A stretch of 64,000 nucleotides of DNA from Fidelibacterota bacterium (GCA_018657495.1 JABHXA010000010.1:52250-116249), one strand, 5' to 3'. Positions 45,085 to 55,735 are shown, counted from the first letter of the stretch. The notes: generated from the sequence alone by a model not told the origin. A program made the numbers and translations.

Positions 45085-46284
45085 TTACTCCAGAAGTTTT
45101 CCTCTCTTCATAATTGATATTAATCTGTCACTTCCCATCCAATAAGGGATTTCGTTGAGATTTTCAGATTCCCAGAAAAGCAGATCCGCAAAGCATGAGC
45201 TTTTTATTTGACCGGCTCGATTTTTTAATCCAATTGATTTTGCCCCTGTGTAGGTAGCGGCTTTAAATGCTTCTTCAATAGTCATACCGCAATACAACAC
45301 GGCAAGACTTATTATTAACGGCATAGACTGAATTGTGCACGATCCGGGATTAAAATCAGTTGCCAGACTTACATCACAACCAGAATCTATTAATTTTCGG
45401 CCGTCAACATATTTATTCATCCCCAAAAATAAAGTAGTCCCGGGTAAAATCGTTGCGATGACCCCGGAAAGTATCATTGCTTTAATACCTTTCTCGCTCG
45501 CTGCCATAAGATGATCTGCCGATACAGCCCCAATTTCTGCAGCAAGTTCGGCGGCACCTGAATCTTTAAATTCATCTGCATGTAATCTTGGAGCAATTCC
45601 GAATTCTTTTGCAGTTTCCAGGATTCTTCTTGATTGATTTACAGTGAAATATCCATCTTCACAAAAAACATCACAGTATTTTGCCAGATTCTCGCTGGCA
45701 ATTGCTGGAATCATTTCGCCGCAGACTAAATCTACAAAACCTTCATGATTATCTGAGTATTCAGGTGGAAATGAATGAGCACCGAGAAAAGTTGGGATGA
45801 CATCGAGTACAGATTCTTCATTTAATTTTTTTATTACTCTAAGAGATTTAATCTCGCTTTCAAGATCAAGGCCATATCCTGATTTAGCCTCAATAGTTGT
45901 TGTCCCATGTGCAAGAAATATTTCAAGATGATCCATACCATATTCAAATAATTGATCTTCCGATGCTTTTCTAACACCTTTAATAGATGAAATGATACCA
46001 CCGCCTTTTTCGGCGATTTCTTTATAACTCTTTCCATCGACCCTCATGGAAAATTCATTTGATCGGTTTCCAACAAAAATTGGATGTGTATGAGAATCAA
46101 CAAATCCAGGAGTTACCATTGCTCTATCGGCATCAATTTCAATTTCTGCTCCATCGACTTTTTCTGCAATATCACTAATCATCTCGTTATCAATAAGTAT
46201 TTCTGTATTTTCTAATTTTAGAACCTTTTGATCCTCTTCAGACCAAGTCACTATTGAGCCGATATTAGTAATTTTAGTTTTCAT
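45085..46284 (-). CDS. hutI: Imidazolonepropionase
   Basis: A 399-residue amidohydrolase that opens imidazolonepropionate to N-formimino-L-glutamate in histidine breakdown. The metal ligands show in TPGFVDSHTHPIFVGNR, PRLHADEF and DHLMAAS, and the late Asp in LATDFNPGSCTIQSMPL. Length fits the family. It follows hutU by 19 bp. HutH and the formiminoglutamate hydrolase step are not in the window. Confidence 0.95.
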   Translation of the reverse strand: MKTKITNIGSIVTWSEEDQKVLKLENTEILIDNEMISDIAEKVDGAEIEIDADRAMVTPGFVDSHTHPIFVGNRSNEFSMRVDGKSYKEIAEKGGGIISSIKGVRKASEDQLFEYGMDHLEIFLAHGTTTIEAKSGYGLDLESEIKSLRVIKKLNEESVLDVIPTFLGAHSFPPEYSDNHEGFVDLVCGEMIPAIASENLAKYCDVFCEDGYFTVNQSRRILETAKEFGIAPRLHADEFKDSGAAELAAEIGAVSADHLMAASEKGIKAMILSGVIATILPGTTLFLGMNKYVDGRKLIDSGCDVSLATDFNPGSCTIQSMPLIISLAVLYCGMTIEEAFKAATYTGAKSIGLKNRAGQIKSSCFADLLFWESENLNEIPYWMGSDRLISIMKRGKLLE

Positions 46285-46303
46285 TTTAATTGGTTGTTTT
46301 TTT

Positions 46304-47965
46304 TTATAATGTCAAAGCTGGAATATTTAAATTTCTTTCCCCTGCAATTTTTATGGCTTTTTCATATCCAGCGTCTGCATGTCGGGCAACACCAAGACCG
46401 GGATCGTTTGTCAACACTCGATTAATTCTCTCTTTCATTTCACTGGTTCCATCAGCAACAATGACAACACCGGCATGGATTGACATGCCCATTCCAACTC
46501 CACCGCCATGGTGCACTGATGTCCAGCTTGCCCCACCAGCAGTGCTTAACAACGCATTCAGTATTGGCCAGTCAGCCACTGCATCTGAACCATCTTTCAT
46601 TGCTTCTGTTTCTCTATTTGGTGATGCAACTGATCCTGCATCAAGATGATCTCTTCCTATTACAATTGGAGCAGATAATTCGCCCGAGGCAACCATATCA
46701 TTAAGTGCTTCACCGAAAAGATTACGCTCACGATAACCAAGCCAGCATATTCTAGAAGGAAGACCCTGAAATTTTACTTTTTTTTGTGCCATCCGTATCC
46801 ACCTTGCTAATGCTTTGTCCTCAGGAAACAATTCCAGAACTTTTTCATCCGTTTTCAATATATCTTGGGGATCACCAGAAAGCGCCACCCATCTGAATGG
46901 ACCTTTTCCCTCACAGAATAATGGCCGGATATAGGCAGGAACAAATCCAGGAAAATCAAAAGCATTATCCACTCCTGCATATTTCATTGCCTGTCCGCGT
47001 AGATTATTCCCATAATCAAATGTAACAGAACCCAGTTTCTGTAATTCTAGCATTGCCTGGCAATGAATACCCATCGATTGAAAGGAGAGCTTAATATATT
47101 TATCAGGATTCTGAGTTCTCATTTTATTTGCATCTTCAAATGAAATCCCTGCTGGGAAATAACCATTTAACTCATCATGTGCAGAAGTTTGATCGGTTAG
47201 TATGTCAGGGATAAATTGTCTTTTGACCATTTCGGGTAGAATCTCAGCAATATTTCCTAATAGTCCAATGGAAATTGCTTCACCACTTTCCTTTGCCTGG
47301 CATGCTCGGTTTATTGCATCGTCCAAATTGTCCGTATATGTATCCAAATAACAACTATCTAATCGGCGTTGAATTTTATGTCGATCTATTTCAACAGTAA
47401 TATTTACACCATCGTTCATAGTAACTGCAAGTGGTTGGGCACCACCCATTCCACCCAGGCCAGCGGTAACCGTTATTGTACCTTTAAGTGAACCACCAAA
47501 ATTCTGTCTGCCAACTTCAGCTAATGTTTCATATGTACCCTGAAGAATACCCTGAGTACCGATGTAAATCCAGCTACCTGCAGTCATTTGGCCGTACATC
47601 ATCAAGCCAGCTTTGTCTAATTTTCTGAAATGCTCCCAATTAGCCCAATCAGGAACCAGCATTGAATTTGATATTAATACTCTTGGGCTCCAGGTATGCG
47701 TTTTAAATACTGCAACTGGTTTTCCCGATTGAATCAGTAATGTTTCGTCATTCTCCAAAACCTTCAACGCTTTAAGAATCTGATCAAAACAATCCCAATT
47801 CCTGGCCGCTTTTCCAAGTCCTCCATATACGATAAGTTCTTCAGGTTTCTCTGCTACTTCAGGATCAAGATTATGCTGGATCATTCTATAGGCAGCTTCC
47901 TGATGCCAGCCTTTACAAGATAGGGTTTTTCCAATGGGAGGGTGTATTATTCGCGATTTCGACAT
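46304..47965 (-). CDS. hutU: Urocanate hydratase
   Basis: The 553-residue enzyme hydrates urocanate with NAD+ as an electrophile. The NAD-binding loop [18 protein letters not shown], the active-site Cys in [15 protein letters not shown], and the C-terminal [19 protein letters not shown] are conserved. Length is standard. It heads the hutU-hutI pair. The 118-bp gap upstream contains a TTTACA-N22-TGTAAA dyad that could be an operator. Confidence 0.97.
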   Translation of the reverse strand: MSKSRIIHPPIGKTLSCKGWHQEAAYRMIQHNLDPEVAEKPEELIVYGGLGKAARNWDCFDQILKALKVLENDETLLIQSGKPVAVFKTHTWSPRVLISNSMLVPDWANWEHFRKLDKAGLMMYGQMTAGSWIYIGTQGILQGTYETLAEVGRQNFGGSLKGTITVTAGLGGMGGAQPLAVTMNDGVNITVEIDRHKIQRRLDSCYLDTYTDNLDDAINRACQAKESGEAISIGLLGNIAEILPEMVKRQFIPDILTDQTSAHDELNGYFPAGISFEDANKMRTQNPDKYIKLSFQSMGIHCQAMLELQKLGSVTFDYGNNLRGQAMKYAGVDNAFDFPGFVPAYIRPLFCEGKGPFRWVALSGDPQDILKTDEKVLELFPEDKALARWIRMAQKKVKFQGLPSRICWLGYRERNLFGEALNDMVASGELSAPIVIGRDHLDAGSVASPNRETEAMKDGSDAVADWPILNALLSTAGGASWTSVHHGGGVGMGMSIHAGVVIVADGTSEMKERINRVLTNDPGLGVARHADAGYEKAIKIAGERNLNIPALTL

Positions 47966-48083
47966 AACATTCTCTAGATTAATTATTTTTATTTTAGCAT
48001 TATCCCTATGAATAATTTACAGGTACCTTCGAATACTGGATAATGTAAACTTACTCTTTTTTATATTTTAACTATCAAACAAT

Positions 48084-49280
48084 TTAATCTTGATTTAACG
48101 GTCGCTCAAGGGCATCAATCACCGGATAAAACCAATCAAGATTATTCATGTGAGAATTATATGAAAAAACACAAATTGTAGTAAATCCCTTATTTCTGGC
48201 AATGATAATTTTTTCCGCAGTGGAATTTGCTTCTTGATTATAGGTTGCAACTCCCATCATCACATGCGACAAATATGATTCAGATATAGCAGATTTCATT
48301 AGAAATAGATCGGCTAGAAAATCTTTATCCTCTATATAATAATTCATAGGAACTGCAAAATCCAGCAGTCCATTTTCAATCCAATAAACCCAATCCTGTG
48401 CCCATCTATCTCCGGCGGTAATGATATTGGGTTTAACCGCGGCACTTAGCTTTATACCTGGATACTCATTGTCAATTTCATACCTTAAACTAGAAAGCAG
48501 ATCTGTAATACGTCCCTTCTTAAATGACGACCATAAATAATTGATAGAATCTACTTCGGTTTGAGACCAGCCAAACCGGGTACTGATAATACCTCGGGTA
48601 ATATCAATTGGGTCAAATCCATATTTATTCTTAAATATCTCGCAACCGATAGGATTATACCCATAAAAATCATCTTGATACCTGAGGTAATCTAAATGAA
48701 TACCGTCAATGGAATAATTTTCCATAATCTCTTTAATCAACATAATCAGATAGGGATTTACTTCAGGGTGAATGGGGGATAAGTAAATACCTTCCCAATC
48801 TGGAGATGGAGGATGTGATATATCAATACGCCAATCCATCTTTCCAAAATGGTTAGCCTCGGTCCATTGATTTTGAGTAAAATAAACATGACTTGTATCT
48901 GCAGGCGGTTTTCTTGCCGACCAAATTAAATAAGTATTAAACCAGGCATGAATTTCAAGTTCCAATTCATGTCCAAGTTCAATCATATACGCTAATGGAT
49001 CAAAATCTGTTTGAACACGGTGATTTTTTTTGACAAATTTTGACTCATACAATGCATCTCCCCTGGATCTCACTTGAACAAAAACTTTATCAAAACCTGA
49101 ATTTGCCGCAAATGTCAGAGCACTGTCTATACTGGAAGGTGAATAAAGACCGTCCCTTAGAATCCAAATACCTGTGGATTGGATATTCCTGGATTGCGCC
49201 CAGGATAATTCTGAATTAAAATAAAACAGGGCAATGAAAATCAATGCCCTGTTTAAAAGATGTAATCGGTATTTAACCAA
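48084..49280 (-). CDS. Secreted GHL10-type (DUF187/YngK) glycoside hydrolase-like protein
   Basis: The 398-residue product has a signal peptide (LHLLNRALIFIALFYFN) and a TIM-barrel of the GHL10 family. Marks include GIWILRDGLYSPSSID, then GFDKVFVQVRSRGDALYES, ELEIHAWFNTYL, and the typical SIDGIHLDYLRYQ near the presumed acid. These proteins are thought to act on cell-wall or exopolysaccharide glycans, but the substrate is unknown. It begins 14 bp after rplQ and may be read through from the ribosomal operon. Confidence 0.85.
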   Translation of the reverse strand: MVKYRLHLLNRALIFIALFYFNSELSWAQSRNIQSTGIWILRDGLYSPSSIDSALTFAANSGFDKVFVQVRSRGDALYESKFVKKNHRVQTDFDPLAYMIELGHELELEIHAWFNTYLIWSARKPPADTSHVYFTQNQWTEANHFGKMDWRIDISHPPSPDWEGIYLSPIHPEVNPYLIMLIKEIMENYSIDGIHLDYLRYQDDFYGYNPIGCEIFKNKYGFDPIDITRGIISTRFGWSQTEVDSINYLWSSFKKGRITDLLSSLRYEIDNEYPGIKLSAAVKPNIITAGDRWAQDWVYWIENGLLDFAVPMNYYIEDKDFLADLFLMKSAISESYLSHVMMGVATYNQEANSTAEKIIIARNKGFTTICVFSYNSHMNNLDWFYPVIDALERPLNQD

Positions 49281-49293
49281 TTTAAACCAGAAT

Positions 49294-49707
49294 TTATTCT
49301 TTTACTTCTGGTTCTTCTACTACGTTCTCAGGAATAACTTTCTGGAAATCTACAAACTCGATCAGGGAGACTGGTGCATTATCATTTTTTCTATTATTTA
49401 ATTTGATAATTCGAGTATATCCCCCAGATCTCTCTTTGTATGCAGGAGCTAACTCATGTATTAATACATTTGTAGCTATCTTTCCTGTTTTTCCAGGAAG
49501 TTTTTTCTGAATTAACCTGAAACCGTGAACACCACCCTTTTTTGCATAAGTGACCAGTCGTTCTACATAACCCCTGAGTTCTTTTGCTTTTGCATCGGTG
49601 GTTTTAATTTGTTTATGAGTAATTAAAGCAATTGACAAGTTCATCATCAATGCTTTTCGATGACTCATGGTGCGATTTAGTTTACGTCCTCTTTTCTGAT
49701 GTCTCAT
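49294..49707 (-). CDS. rplQ: Ribosomal protein L17
   Basis: 137 residues, with the N-terminal signature MRHQKRGRKLNRTMSHRKAL and the core ITTDAKAKELRGYVERLV-like segment (here KTTDAKAKELRGYVERL). The acidic tail (VVEEPEVKE) extends slightly past the E. coli protein. It is the last ribosomal gene of the alpha operon, 8 bp after rpoA. Confidence 0.97.
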   Translation of the reverse strand: MRHQKRGRKLNRTMSHRKALMMNLSIALITHKQIKTTDAKAKELRGYVERLVTYAKKGGVHGFRLIQKKLPGKTGKIATNVLIHELAPAYKERSGGYTRIIKLNNRKNDNAPVSLIEFVDFQKVIPENVVEEPEVKE

Positions 49708-49715
49708 TTTGTATC

Positions 49716-50690
49716 CTAGTCTTTTTCACCGATAAAGGGAGCTGTATCCATACCAAAATGGAGTCCCATACTGCTGAGCTTTTCTACTAATTCTGTTAGA
49801 GATTTTCTTCCAAAGTTTTTATACCTAAGCATTTCACTTTCTTCTTTTTCCACCAATTCACCAATGTATCGGATACCTGCAGCCTGCAGACAATTATAAC
49901 TTCTTACAGATAATTCCATTTCATCAATACTTTTTTCAAGTACTGATTTTACTTCCATAGCTTCATTGATTTCATCTTCGTTAACTGCCTGAATAGCACT
50001 GGAGTCATTGAACATAAAGAGCGATATCTGATTACGGATAATTTTTGCTGCGTGGTTGACGGCATCTTTTGGTGAAGTTGAACCATCAGTTGTCACTTCC
50101 ATTACCAGACGTTCATGTCCTTCAGTTGATGTTGGTATAGGTGCAACTTCCCAGGAAACATCTGTAACTGGGTTAAATATAGAATCTAATGCTATGGTAC
50201 CTAATGGTGCATCCTTTACCTTATTGCTCTGGGCTAGAGTATATCCCTTGCCCCTTGATATTCGTATATCGATTGACAAGTCCGCAGATTCCATTAAAGT
50301 ACAGATTTTGTGCTCAGGGTTTAAAACTTCGAATGAAGAAGACTGCTCAGTGATATCCTTAGCGGTAAACTCGCCGGGACCTTTTAATTCTATGGTGACC
50401 AATTCAGGATCACCTTCTACCACCTTAAATCTAACCTGTTTGAGATTTAATACTACATCCGGTATATCTTCTACGATACCTTCAACAGTCGTAAACTCAT
50501 GGGCTACACCTTCGATCTTTGCAGATGTAATTGCTACTCCAGGAATTGAAGTTTTTAATACTCTTCTCAAGGCATTACCAATTGTAATCCCATATCCTTT
50601 TTCAAATGGTTCTGCTATAACTGTTGCAAAAGTATCACTTTCATCATGTAGTTCAACAGAAATATCAGGATAATGTTTGTTTTTCGCCAT
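49716..50690 (-). CDS. rpoA: RNA polymerase alpha subunit
   Basis: The 324-residue subunit has the dimerising N-terminal domain (FEKGYGITIGNALRRVLKTS) and a linker. The C-terminal domain has LSVRSYNCLQAAGIRYIGEL and NFGRKSLTELVEKLSSMGL, which bind UP elements and activators. Length is normal. It lies in the usual place between rpsD and rplQ. Confidence 0.98.
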   Translation of the reverse strand: MAKNKHYPDISVELHDESDTFATVIAEPFEKGYGITIGNALRRVLKTSIPGVAITSAKIEGVAHEFTTVEGIVEDIPDVVLNLKQVRFKVVEGDPELVTIELKGPGEFTAKDITEQSSSFEVLNPEHKICTLMESADLSIDIRISRGKGYTLAQSNKVKDAPLGTIALDSIFNPVTDVSWEVAPIPTSTEGHERLVMEVTTDGSTSPKDAVNHAAKIIRNQISLFMFNDSSAIQAVNEDEINEAMEVKSVLEKSIDEMELSVRSYNCLQAAGIRYIGELVEKEESEMLRYKNFGRKSLTELVEKLSSMGLHFGMDTAPFIGEKD

Positions 50691-50713
50691 TAAATTGTTA
50701 CCTATTTATGTTA

Positions 50714-51325
50714 TTATTTCGAGTACAACTCGACGACCAATTGTTCATTCAAGGGCTCAGGAATCTGGCTTCTCTCGGGAACATTTTCAAATATACCCAT
50801 CATCTTGGCTTTATCAATTGACAGCCATGGTGCAGGGTTATCGCCTTGTACTTTTCTAAGATTTTCATGGAATATCTCAATTTTCTTGCTCTTATCCCGA
50901 ACTTTGATTTTATCCCCTGGTTTTAATAAATAAGAAGGTATATTTACAATCCTATCATTAACCATGAAATGTTTATGCCCAACAAGCTGACGAGCTGCGT
51001 CCCGGGTAGGTGCCAAACCAAGTCTATAAACAGTATTATCCAATCTTGACTCAAGCATTGTTAACAGATTATGACCGGTAGGTCCCTGTTTTGCCTGTGC
51101 CTTTTTAAAATAATTTCTAAATTGTTTTTCCAAAACACCATAAAGATATTTAATTCTTTGTTTTTCTCTCAGCTGGATTCCATAATTGGAGAGTTTCCTT
51201 CTTCTGGATTGACCATGCTGACCTGGTGCATAATTTTTTCTAGGGGAAGCAAATTTTGGTGATTCGAATACTGGGAATTCCAATCTTCTGCAAATTTTAC
51301 CTCTTGGACCTTTATATCTTGCCAT
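50714..51325 (-). CDS. rpsD: Ribosomal protein S4
   Basis: 203 residues, starting MARYKGPRGKICRRLEFPVF and carrying the S4 RNA-binding domain (LESRLDNTVYRLGLAPTRDA, then KHFMVNDRIVNIPSYLL). Only one Cys remains of the N-terminal zinc site, so this is the zinc-free form. S4 nucleates 30S assembly and often represses its own operon. Confidence 0.98.
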   Translation of the reverse strand: MARYKGPRGKICRRLEFPVFESPKFASPRKNYAPGQHGQSRRRKLSNYGIQLREKQRIKYLYGVLEKQFRNYFKKAQAKQGPTGHNLLTMLESRLDNTVYRLGLAPTRDAARQLVGHKHFMVNDRIVNIPSYLLKPGDKIKVRDKSKKIEIFHENLRKVQGDNPAPWLSIDKAKMMGIFENVPERSQIPEPLNEQLVVELYSK

Positions 51326-51342
51326 TCAAATAAACCTCTTTA

Positions 51343-51735
51343 TTAGACTCTTCTCTTTTTGGGTGGTCTGCATCCATTGTGAGGAATTGGAGTTACATCA
51401 AGAATTGAAGTTACATTTAATCCTGCAGCCCTAATGGCTCTCACGGCAGCTTCTCTTCCGGACCCCGGACCTTTTACCCTAACCTGTACATTCATAAGAC
51501 CCAATGACATTGCCTCTTCTGCAGCCTTTTGAGCAGCAAGTGTTGCGGCAAATGGAGTACTTTTTCTCGACCCTTTAAATCCTACTTGCCCGGCACTTGC
51601 CCATGCAATAGTATTACCGAATTTATCAGATAATGATATAATCGTATTATTAAATGTGGCTTTGATTGTAGCTATTCCTTCTGGATCTACTTTTATTTTC
51701 TTCTTCTTACTAGCTGATTTTTTCGGCTTAGCCAA
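51343..51735 (-). CDS. rpsK: Ribosomal protein S11
   Basis: 130 residues. The core [20 protein letters not shown] and the C-terminal [15 protein letters not shown] are characteristic. The basic N-terminal extension ([13 protein letters not shown]) is typical of bacteria outside Proteobacteria. It lies between rpsM and rpsD, 17 bp before the latter. Confidence 0.98.
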   Translation of the reverse strand: MAKPKKSASKKKKIKVDPEGIATIKATFNNTIISLSDKFGNTIAWASAGQVGFKGSRKSTPFAATLAAQKAAEEAMSLGLMNVQVRVKGPGSGREAAVRAIRAAGLNVTSILDVTPIPHNGCRPPKKRRV

Positions 51736-51765
51736 GGACCATCTCCTTAAATTAGAATTATTTAA

Positions 51766-52131
51766 TTATTTTTTCTTCACAGGTCTTCGAATTTTACCTT
51801 TCCGAGTACGTGCATTGTTATGAGTATTCTGTCCTCTAGTGGGAAGTCCACGACGATGTCGTAACCCTCTGTAACAACCGATATCCATCAATCTCTTCAT
51901 ATTACGAGTAACAACACCGCGTAGTTCACCTTCAACTGTTGTAATGTCTGAAATTGCATTTCTAATAGAGAGAACATTTTCTTCTGTTAATTCGTTAACA
52001 CGAGTATTGGGATCAATACCTGCCATATCCAGAATCTTTTGCGATGAAGTATGCCCGATACCATAAATATATGGAAGGGCGAATTCAATTTTTTTATTTC
52101 TTGGTAAGTCTACACCTGCTATTCGAGCCAA
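51766..52131 (-). CDS. rpsM: Ribosomal protein S13
   Basis: 121 residues, starting [19 protein letters not shown] with helix-turn-helix [14 protein letters not shown] and the basic tail [15 protein letters not shown] that contacts tRNA in the P site. It follows rpmJ after 13 bp and precedes rpsK by 30 bp. Confidence 0.98.
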   Translation of the reverse strand: MARIAGVDLPRNKKIEFALPYIYGIGHTSSQKILDMAGIDPNTRVNELTEENVLSIRNAISDITTVEGELRGVVTRNMKRLMDIGCYRGLRHRRGLPTRGQNTHNNARTRKGKIRRPVKKK

Positions 52132-52144
52132 TTCTTACTCTCCT

Positions 52145-52258
52145 CTAACCTTGTCTTTGTTTATGTTTTGGATTAACACATATCACCCGCACAATGCCTT
52201 GCCGACGGATAATCTGACATTTATCACACATTTTCTTTACTGATGCTCTTACTTTCAT
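52145..52258 (-). CDS. rpmJ: Ribosomal protein L36
   Basis: A 37-residue gene. The product starts [20 protein letters not shown] and ends NPKHKQRQG. Cys11, Cys14, Cys27 and His32 form the zinc site of the C+ type. It occupies the standard slot between infA (8 bp) and rpsM. Confidence 0.96.
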   Translation of the reverse strand: MKVRASVKKMCDKCQIIRRQGIVRVICVNPKHKQRQG

Positions 52259-52266
52259 ATCATCCT

Positions 52267-52485
52267 CTATTTGTAACGAAACGTTATCCGACCTCTAGTG
52301 AGGTCATATGGAGACAATTCTAATTTCACCCTATCACCGGGTAATATTTTTATAAAATGCATCCGCATTTTTCCTGAAACATGAGCCAATACTTTGTGTC
52401 CATTGTCTAATTCTACTCGAAACGTTGCATTTGGCAATGTATCGGTAATGACTCCATCTACTTCTATTCCGGCTTCTTTTGCCAT
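52267..52485 (-). CDS. infA: Translation initiation factor IF-1
   Basis: 72 residues forming a single S1/OB fold: [20 protein letters not shown], then [16 protein letters not shown], then [13 protein letters not shown]-1 blocks the A site during initiation. The start lies 1 bp after the map stop codon. Confidence 0.98.
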   Translation of the reverse strand: MAKEAGIEVDGVITDTLPNATFRVELDNGHKVLAHVSGKMRMHFIKILPGDRVKLELSPYDLTRGRITFRYK

Positions 52486-52486
52486 A

Positions 52487-53230
52487 TCAATTTGTTAGTA
52501 TCCTAGGTCCATTGTTTGTTATTGTAATTGTATGCTCAAAATGAGCTGCTGGTTTATTATCCTGCGTACATACTGTCCAATTATCCTCTTTAGTATACAC
52601 ATCAGGTGTACCCATATTGATCATTGGTTCAATCGCGAAACACATACCAGCCTCAATTTTTGCTCCTGTACCTTTTTTTCCAAAATTTGGAATTTGTGGT
52701 TCTTCGTGCAATTTTGTACCAATCCCATGACCTACTAATTGTCTTACAACCCCATAACCATATTTTTCAGCGTGCTTTTGCACCGCGTGACCAATATCTC
52801 CAATCCTGTTGCCTGGGATGGCTTGTTCGATACCTTTATAAAGGCTTTCCCTGGTTACATCGAGTAGTTGTTGTTTTGCCTTTGAGATATTACCTACAGC
52901 AAATGACCTAGCATGGTCTCCATAGTAATTATCCTTATAAGCGCCTACATCGATACTAACTATTTGTCCCTTTTTTAAGATTCGTTTCCCTGGGATTCCA
53001 TGAACCACTTCATCATCTATGGATATACACAACGTAGCCGGGAATCCATATAATCCTTTAAAACCTGGGATCGCTCCTTGATTTCGAATAAATTTTTCAG
53101 CCAGACTATCAAGTTCCAGAGTTTCAGCATCTGGTTTGATATATTCTTCGAGCATTTCCAATGTTTCTTTCACTATTTGCCCGCTTACATGGATACGATC
53201 TACTTCGATCGAACTACGAATATGGATCAT
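52487..53230 (-). CDS. map: Methionine aminopeptidase, type I
   Basis: A 247-residue enzyme that removes the initiator Met. All five metal ligands are visible: the two Asp in [19 protein letters not shown], His in [16 protein letters not shown], Glu in [10 protein letters not shown] and Glu in [12 protein letters not shown]. It lies between secY (14 bp) and infA. The adk gene often found here is absent. Confidence 0.98.
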   Translation of the reverse strand: MIHIRSSIEVDRIHVSGQIVKETLEMLEEYIKPDAETLELDSLAEKFIRNQGAIPGFKGLYGFPATLCISIDDEVVHGIPGKRILKKGQIVSIDVGAYKDNYYGDHARSFAVGNISKAKQQLLDVTRESLYKGIEQAIPGNRIGDIGHAVQKHAEKYGYGVVRQLVGHGIGTKLHEEPQIPNFGKKGTGAKIEAGMCFAIEPMINMGTPDVYTKEDNWTVCTQDNKPAAHFEHTITITNNGPRILTN

Positions 53231-53244
53231 ATCAAAAAGCTCAT

Positions 53245-54579
53245 TTAGAAGCGCCGGCGACCTTTAATTTTTCCTGTTTTCAAAAATCCATCATAATTTC
53301 TCATTAGTAAATGGCTTTCAACTTGTTGAAGTGTGTCTAAGCCAACACCAACGATAATTAATAAACTAGTTCCCCCAAAGAAACTAGCAAGTGAAAAATC
53401 GATCCCATCAACAATCCCCATAAGTATACTTGGGAATATAGCAACAATAGCTAAAAATATTGCAGCAGGCAGTGTTACTCGCGTCAGGATATTATCGATA
53501 TAGTCTGCTGTACTTTTCCCAGGTCTGACACCAGGAATAAATCCACCTTGCTTTTTCATATTATCTGCAACATCAACTGGATTAAAGGCGATTGCGGTAT
53601 AAAAATAAGTAAAGACAATAATCAAAAATCCGAGGAATATTGAATATACTGGATGTGTTGGAGAAAATAATCTGGTAAGTGTATCATTCAGCCAACTGCC
53701 CTCTGTAGAAAAAGATGCCAGCGTATTTGGTAAAAACATCAGAGCCTGAGCAAATATAATCGGCATAACTCCTGCAGTCAATATTCGAAGCGGTATATGT
53801 GTTGATTGTCCGCCATATACTTTCCGGCCCACCACACGCTTTGCATACTGGACTGGGATTTTACGCGTGCCAGTAGTTATTGCCACAACAATAAGGATAA
53901 CCAGAAACATTATCGCCAAAAGGATGATGTTTGTCAATGGATTTACTAAACCACTGTTCATTTGCTTGATCTGATTCAAAAATACATGAGGAGCCCTTGA
54001 CAATATTCCAACCATGATTATAAGCGATATGCCATTCCCGATACCATAATCTGAGATTTGTTCACCAAGCCACATGACAAATATTGTACCAGTAATAAGG
54101 GTAACAATTGTCACTAGGGTAAAGAAAAATCCAGGATTTGGTACAATTGGTCCTGCGGTTGTGCCAGGATATCCCTGTAAAAATATAGAGACACCAATGG
54201 CCTGCAAGAATGCTATTAGTACCGTACCGTACCTAGTCAATTGAATTATCTTTTTTCGGCCTTCGTCACCTTCCTTTTGCAATCTTTGGAAATATGGAAC
54301 GACTGAGCCAAGGAGCTGGATAATAATTGAAGCCGAGATATAAGGCATTATCCCAAGTGCAAATATTGATGCTTGCGAGAAAAATCCACCAGCAAACATA
54401 TCATATAAACCAAGGAGTGAATTATTAAATCCCTGCATTACTGATGCAAGGGCGGCTTTGTTAATCCCTGGGGTTGGAACATGTCCTCCAAGTCTATAGA
54501 CCAGAAGCATTAATCCAGTAAAGATTAACTTTTTTCTTAGATCAGGAATTCTGAATACATTAAATATTTTTTCAATCAT
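53245..54579 (-). CDS. secY: Protein translocase subunit SecY
   Basis: The 444-residue ten-helix channel of the Sec pathway. Marks include YRLGGHVPTPGINKAAL at the first helix, the plug region after it, GEQISDYGIGNGISLIIMVG, and the C-terminal LLMRNYDGFLKTGKIKGRRR. It overlaps rplO by 4 bp, as in most spc operons. Confidence 0.98.
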   Translation of the reverse strand: MIEKIFNVFRIPDLRKKLIFTGLMLLVYRLGGHVPTPGINKAALASVMQGFNNSLLGLYDMFAGGFFSQASIFALGIMPYISASIIIQLLGSVVPYFQRLQKEGDEGRKKIIQLTRYGTVLIAFLQAIGVSIFLQGYPGTTAGPIVPNPGFFFTLVTIVTLITGTIFVMWLGEQISDYGIGNGISLIIMVGILSRAPHVFLNQIKQMNSGLVNPLTNIILLAIMFLVILIVVAITTGTRKIPVQYAKRVVGRKVYGGQSTHIPLRILTAGVMPIIFAQALMFLPNTLASFSTEGSWLNDTLTRLFSPTHPVYSIFLGFLIIVFTYFYTAIAFNPVDVADNMKKQGGFIPGVRPGKSTADYIDNILTRVTLPAAIFLAIVAIFPSILMGIVDGIDFSLASFFGGTSLLIIVGVGLDTLQQVESHLLMRNYDGFLKTGKIKGRRRF

Positions 54580-55019
54580 ACAAATATTGCCTTGCCACCG
54601 GCCTTTTCTATTTTTTCTATAGCAGATTTGCTAAACATATCTGCTGAAATTTCAATTGATGTCCCTACATCGCCAACACCTAAAACTTTTACAAGCTGAT
54701 GTGACTTTTTAATAAGACCTACTTCGATCATTGTGTTGACATCTATTTTATCTAAATTCAAACTAACAAGTCTATCAAGATTGACAATCTGAACTTCTTT
54801 TTTAAATGGATAGTTTTTGAACCCTCTTTTGGGGAGTCGCCTCATTAGAGGCATTTGGCCACCTTCAAAATAAAGTTTTGCCTTACTACCAGATCTTGCA
54901 TGATAACCATTGTGGCCTCTACCTGCAGTTCTACCTGTTCCACTGGCGTTTCCTCTGCCAATTCTTTTTCTATTCTTAACTGATCCTTCAGCAGGTGTTA
55001 AATTTCCTAAATCTATCAT
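54576..55019 (-). CDS. rplO: Ribosomal protein L15
   Basis: 147 residues, with the glycine-rich start RKRIGRGNASGTGRTAGRGH and the GGQMPLMRRLPKRGF motif. The C-terminal domain ends in IEKAGGKAIFV. It is followed by secY with a 4-bp overlap. Confidence 0.98.
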   Translation of the reverse strand: MIDLGNLTPAEGSVKNRKRIGRGNASGTGRTAGRGHNGYHARSGSKAKLYFEGGQMPLMRRLPKRGFKNYPFKKEVQIVNLDRLVSLNLDKIDVNTMIEVGLIKKSHQLVKVLGVGDVGTSIEISADMFSKSAIEKIEKAGGKAIFV

Positions 55020-55021
55020 CC

Positions 55022-55210
55022 TTAAACTTCCTCTACCTTTACCAAGTGCGCAACATATCTGATCATTCCCCTGATAGCAGGAGTATCATTTTGCATCACT
55101 GAATGGTTCATTTTCCGGATGCCAAGAGCGGTAAGAGTATCGCCTGCTCTTTTACGGTAACCAATTGAACTTTTAATTTGTGTAATCTTTAATTTTATTT
55201 CAGCCATCAT
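55022..55210 (-). CDS. rpmD: Ribosomal protein L30
   Basis: 62 residues with the core KLKITQIKSSIGYRKRAGDT and TLTALGIRKMNHSV. Two adjacent ATG codons (55210 and 55207) could serve as start. It ends 2 bp before rplO. Confidence 0.96.
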   Translation of the reverse strand: MMAEIKLKITQIKSSIGYRKRAGDTLTALGIRKMNHSVMQNDTPAIRGMIRYVAHLVKVEEV

Positions 55211-55219
55211 TCCATCCGA

Positions 55220-55723
55220 TTATGAAAATAATTCTTTAACGGTAATTCCTCTATCACGGGCTACCGTAAGCGGATCCCGTGCCTCTCTCAAAGCCTTTTC
55301 AACAGCCTTAACAACATTTATCGGATTTGTTGACCCAACAACTTTTGATAATATATCTGTTACTCCAACCTGTTCCAGAATAGCTCTTACCGGACCACCT
55401 GCAATAATTCCTGTACCAGGAGACGCGGGTTTTAGAATCAATCTAGCTGCCCCCGATTTTACTGCAATAGTATGTGGTAATGTGCCATTAATTATATTTG
55501 ATTTGAAAATATTTTTCTTTGCGTTTTCTTTTGCTTTATTGACAGCTGATATCACTTCGTTTGCCTTACCAAATCCAATGCCAAGATGTCCTTTTCCATC
55601 TCCTACTGCAACTATTGAATTAAAACGGAATCTTCTGCCTCCTGTAATTACTTTTGCAACTCGGTTGACAGAAACAACTACTTCGTCTTTTAAATCTAAT
55701 TCTGATGGATTAATTATTGTCAA
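55220..55723 (-). CDS. rpsE: Ribosomal protein S5
   Basis: 167 residues, with the dsRNA-binding-like start EVVVSVNRVAKVITGGRRFR and the C-terminal S5 fold (PASPGTGIIAGGPVRAILEQ, then GSTNPINVVKAVEKAL). Both domains are complete. It lies between rplR and rpmD. Confidence 0.98.
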   Translation of the reverse strand: MTIINPSELDLKDEVVVSVNRVAKVITGGRRFRFNSIVAVGDGKGHLGIGFGKANEVISAVNKAKENAKKNIFKSNIINGTLPHTIAVKSGAARLILKPASPGTGIIAGGPVRAILEQVGVTDILSKVVGSTNPINVVKAVEKALREARDPLTVARDRGITVKELFS

Positions 55724-55735
55724 TTTCTTATCCTT

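Noticed and set aside
46290..46649. 119-codon plus-strand frame opposite hutU
   Set aside because: Antisense shadow of a conserved enzyme. The apparent hydrophobic start is chance.
50056..50673. Long plus-strand open frame opposite rpoA
   Set aside because: It is wholly antisense to a well conserved gene, and its translation shows no family pattern.
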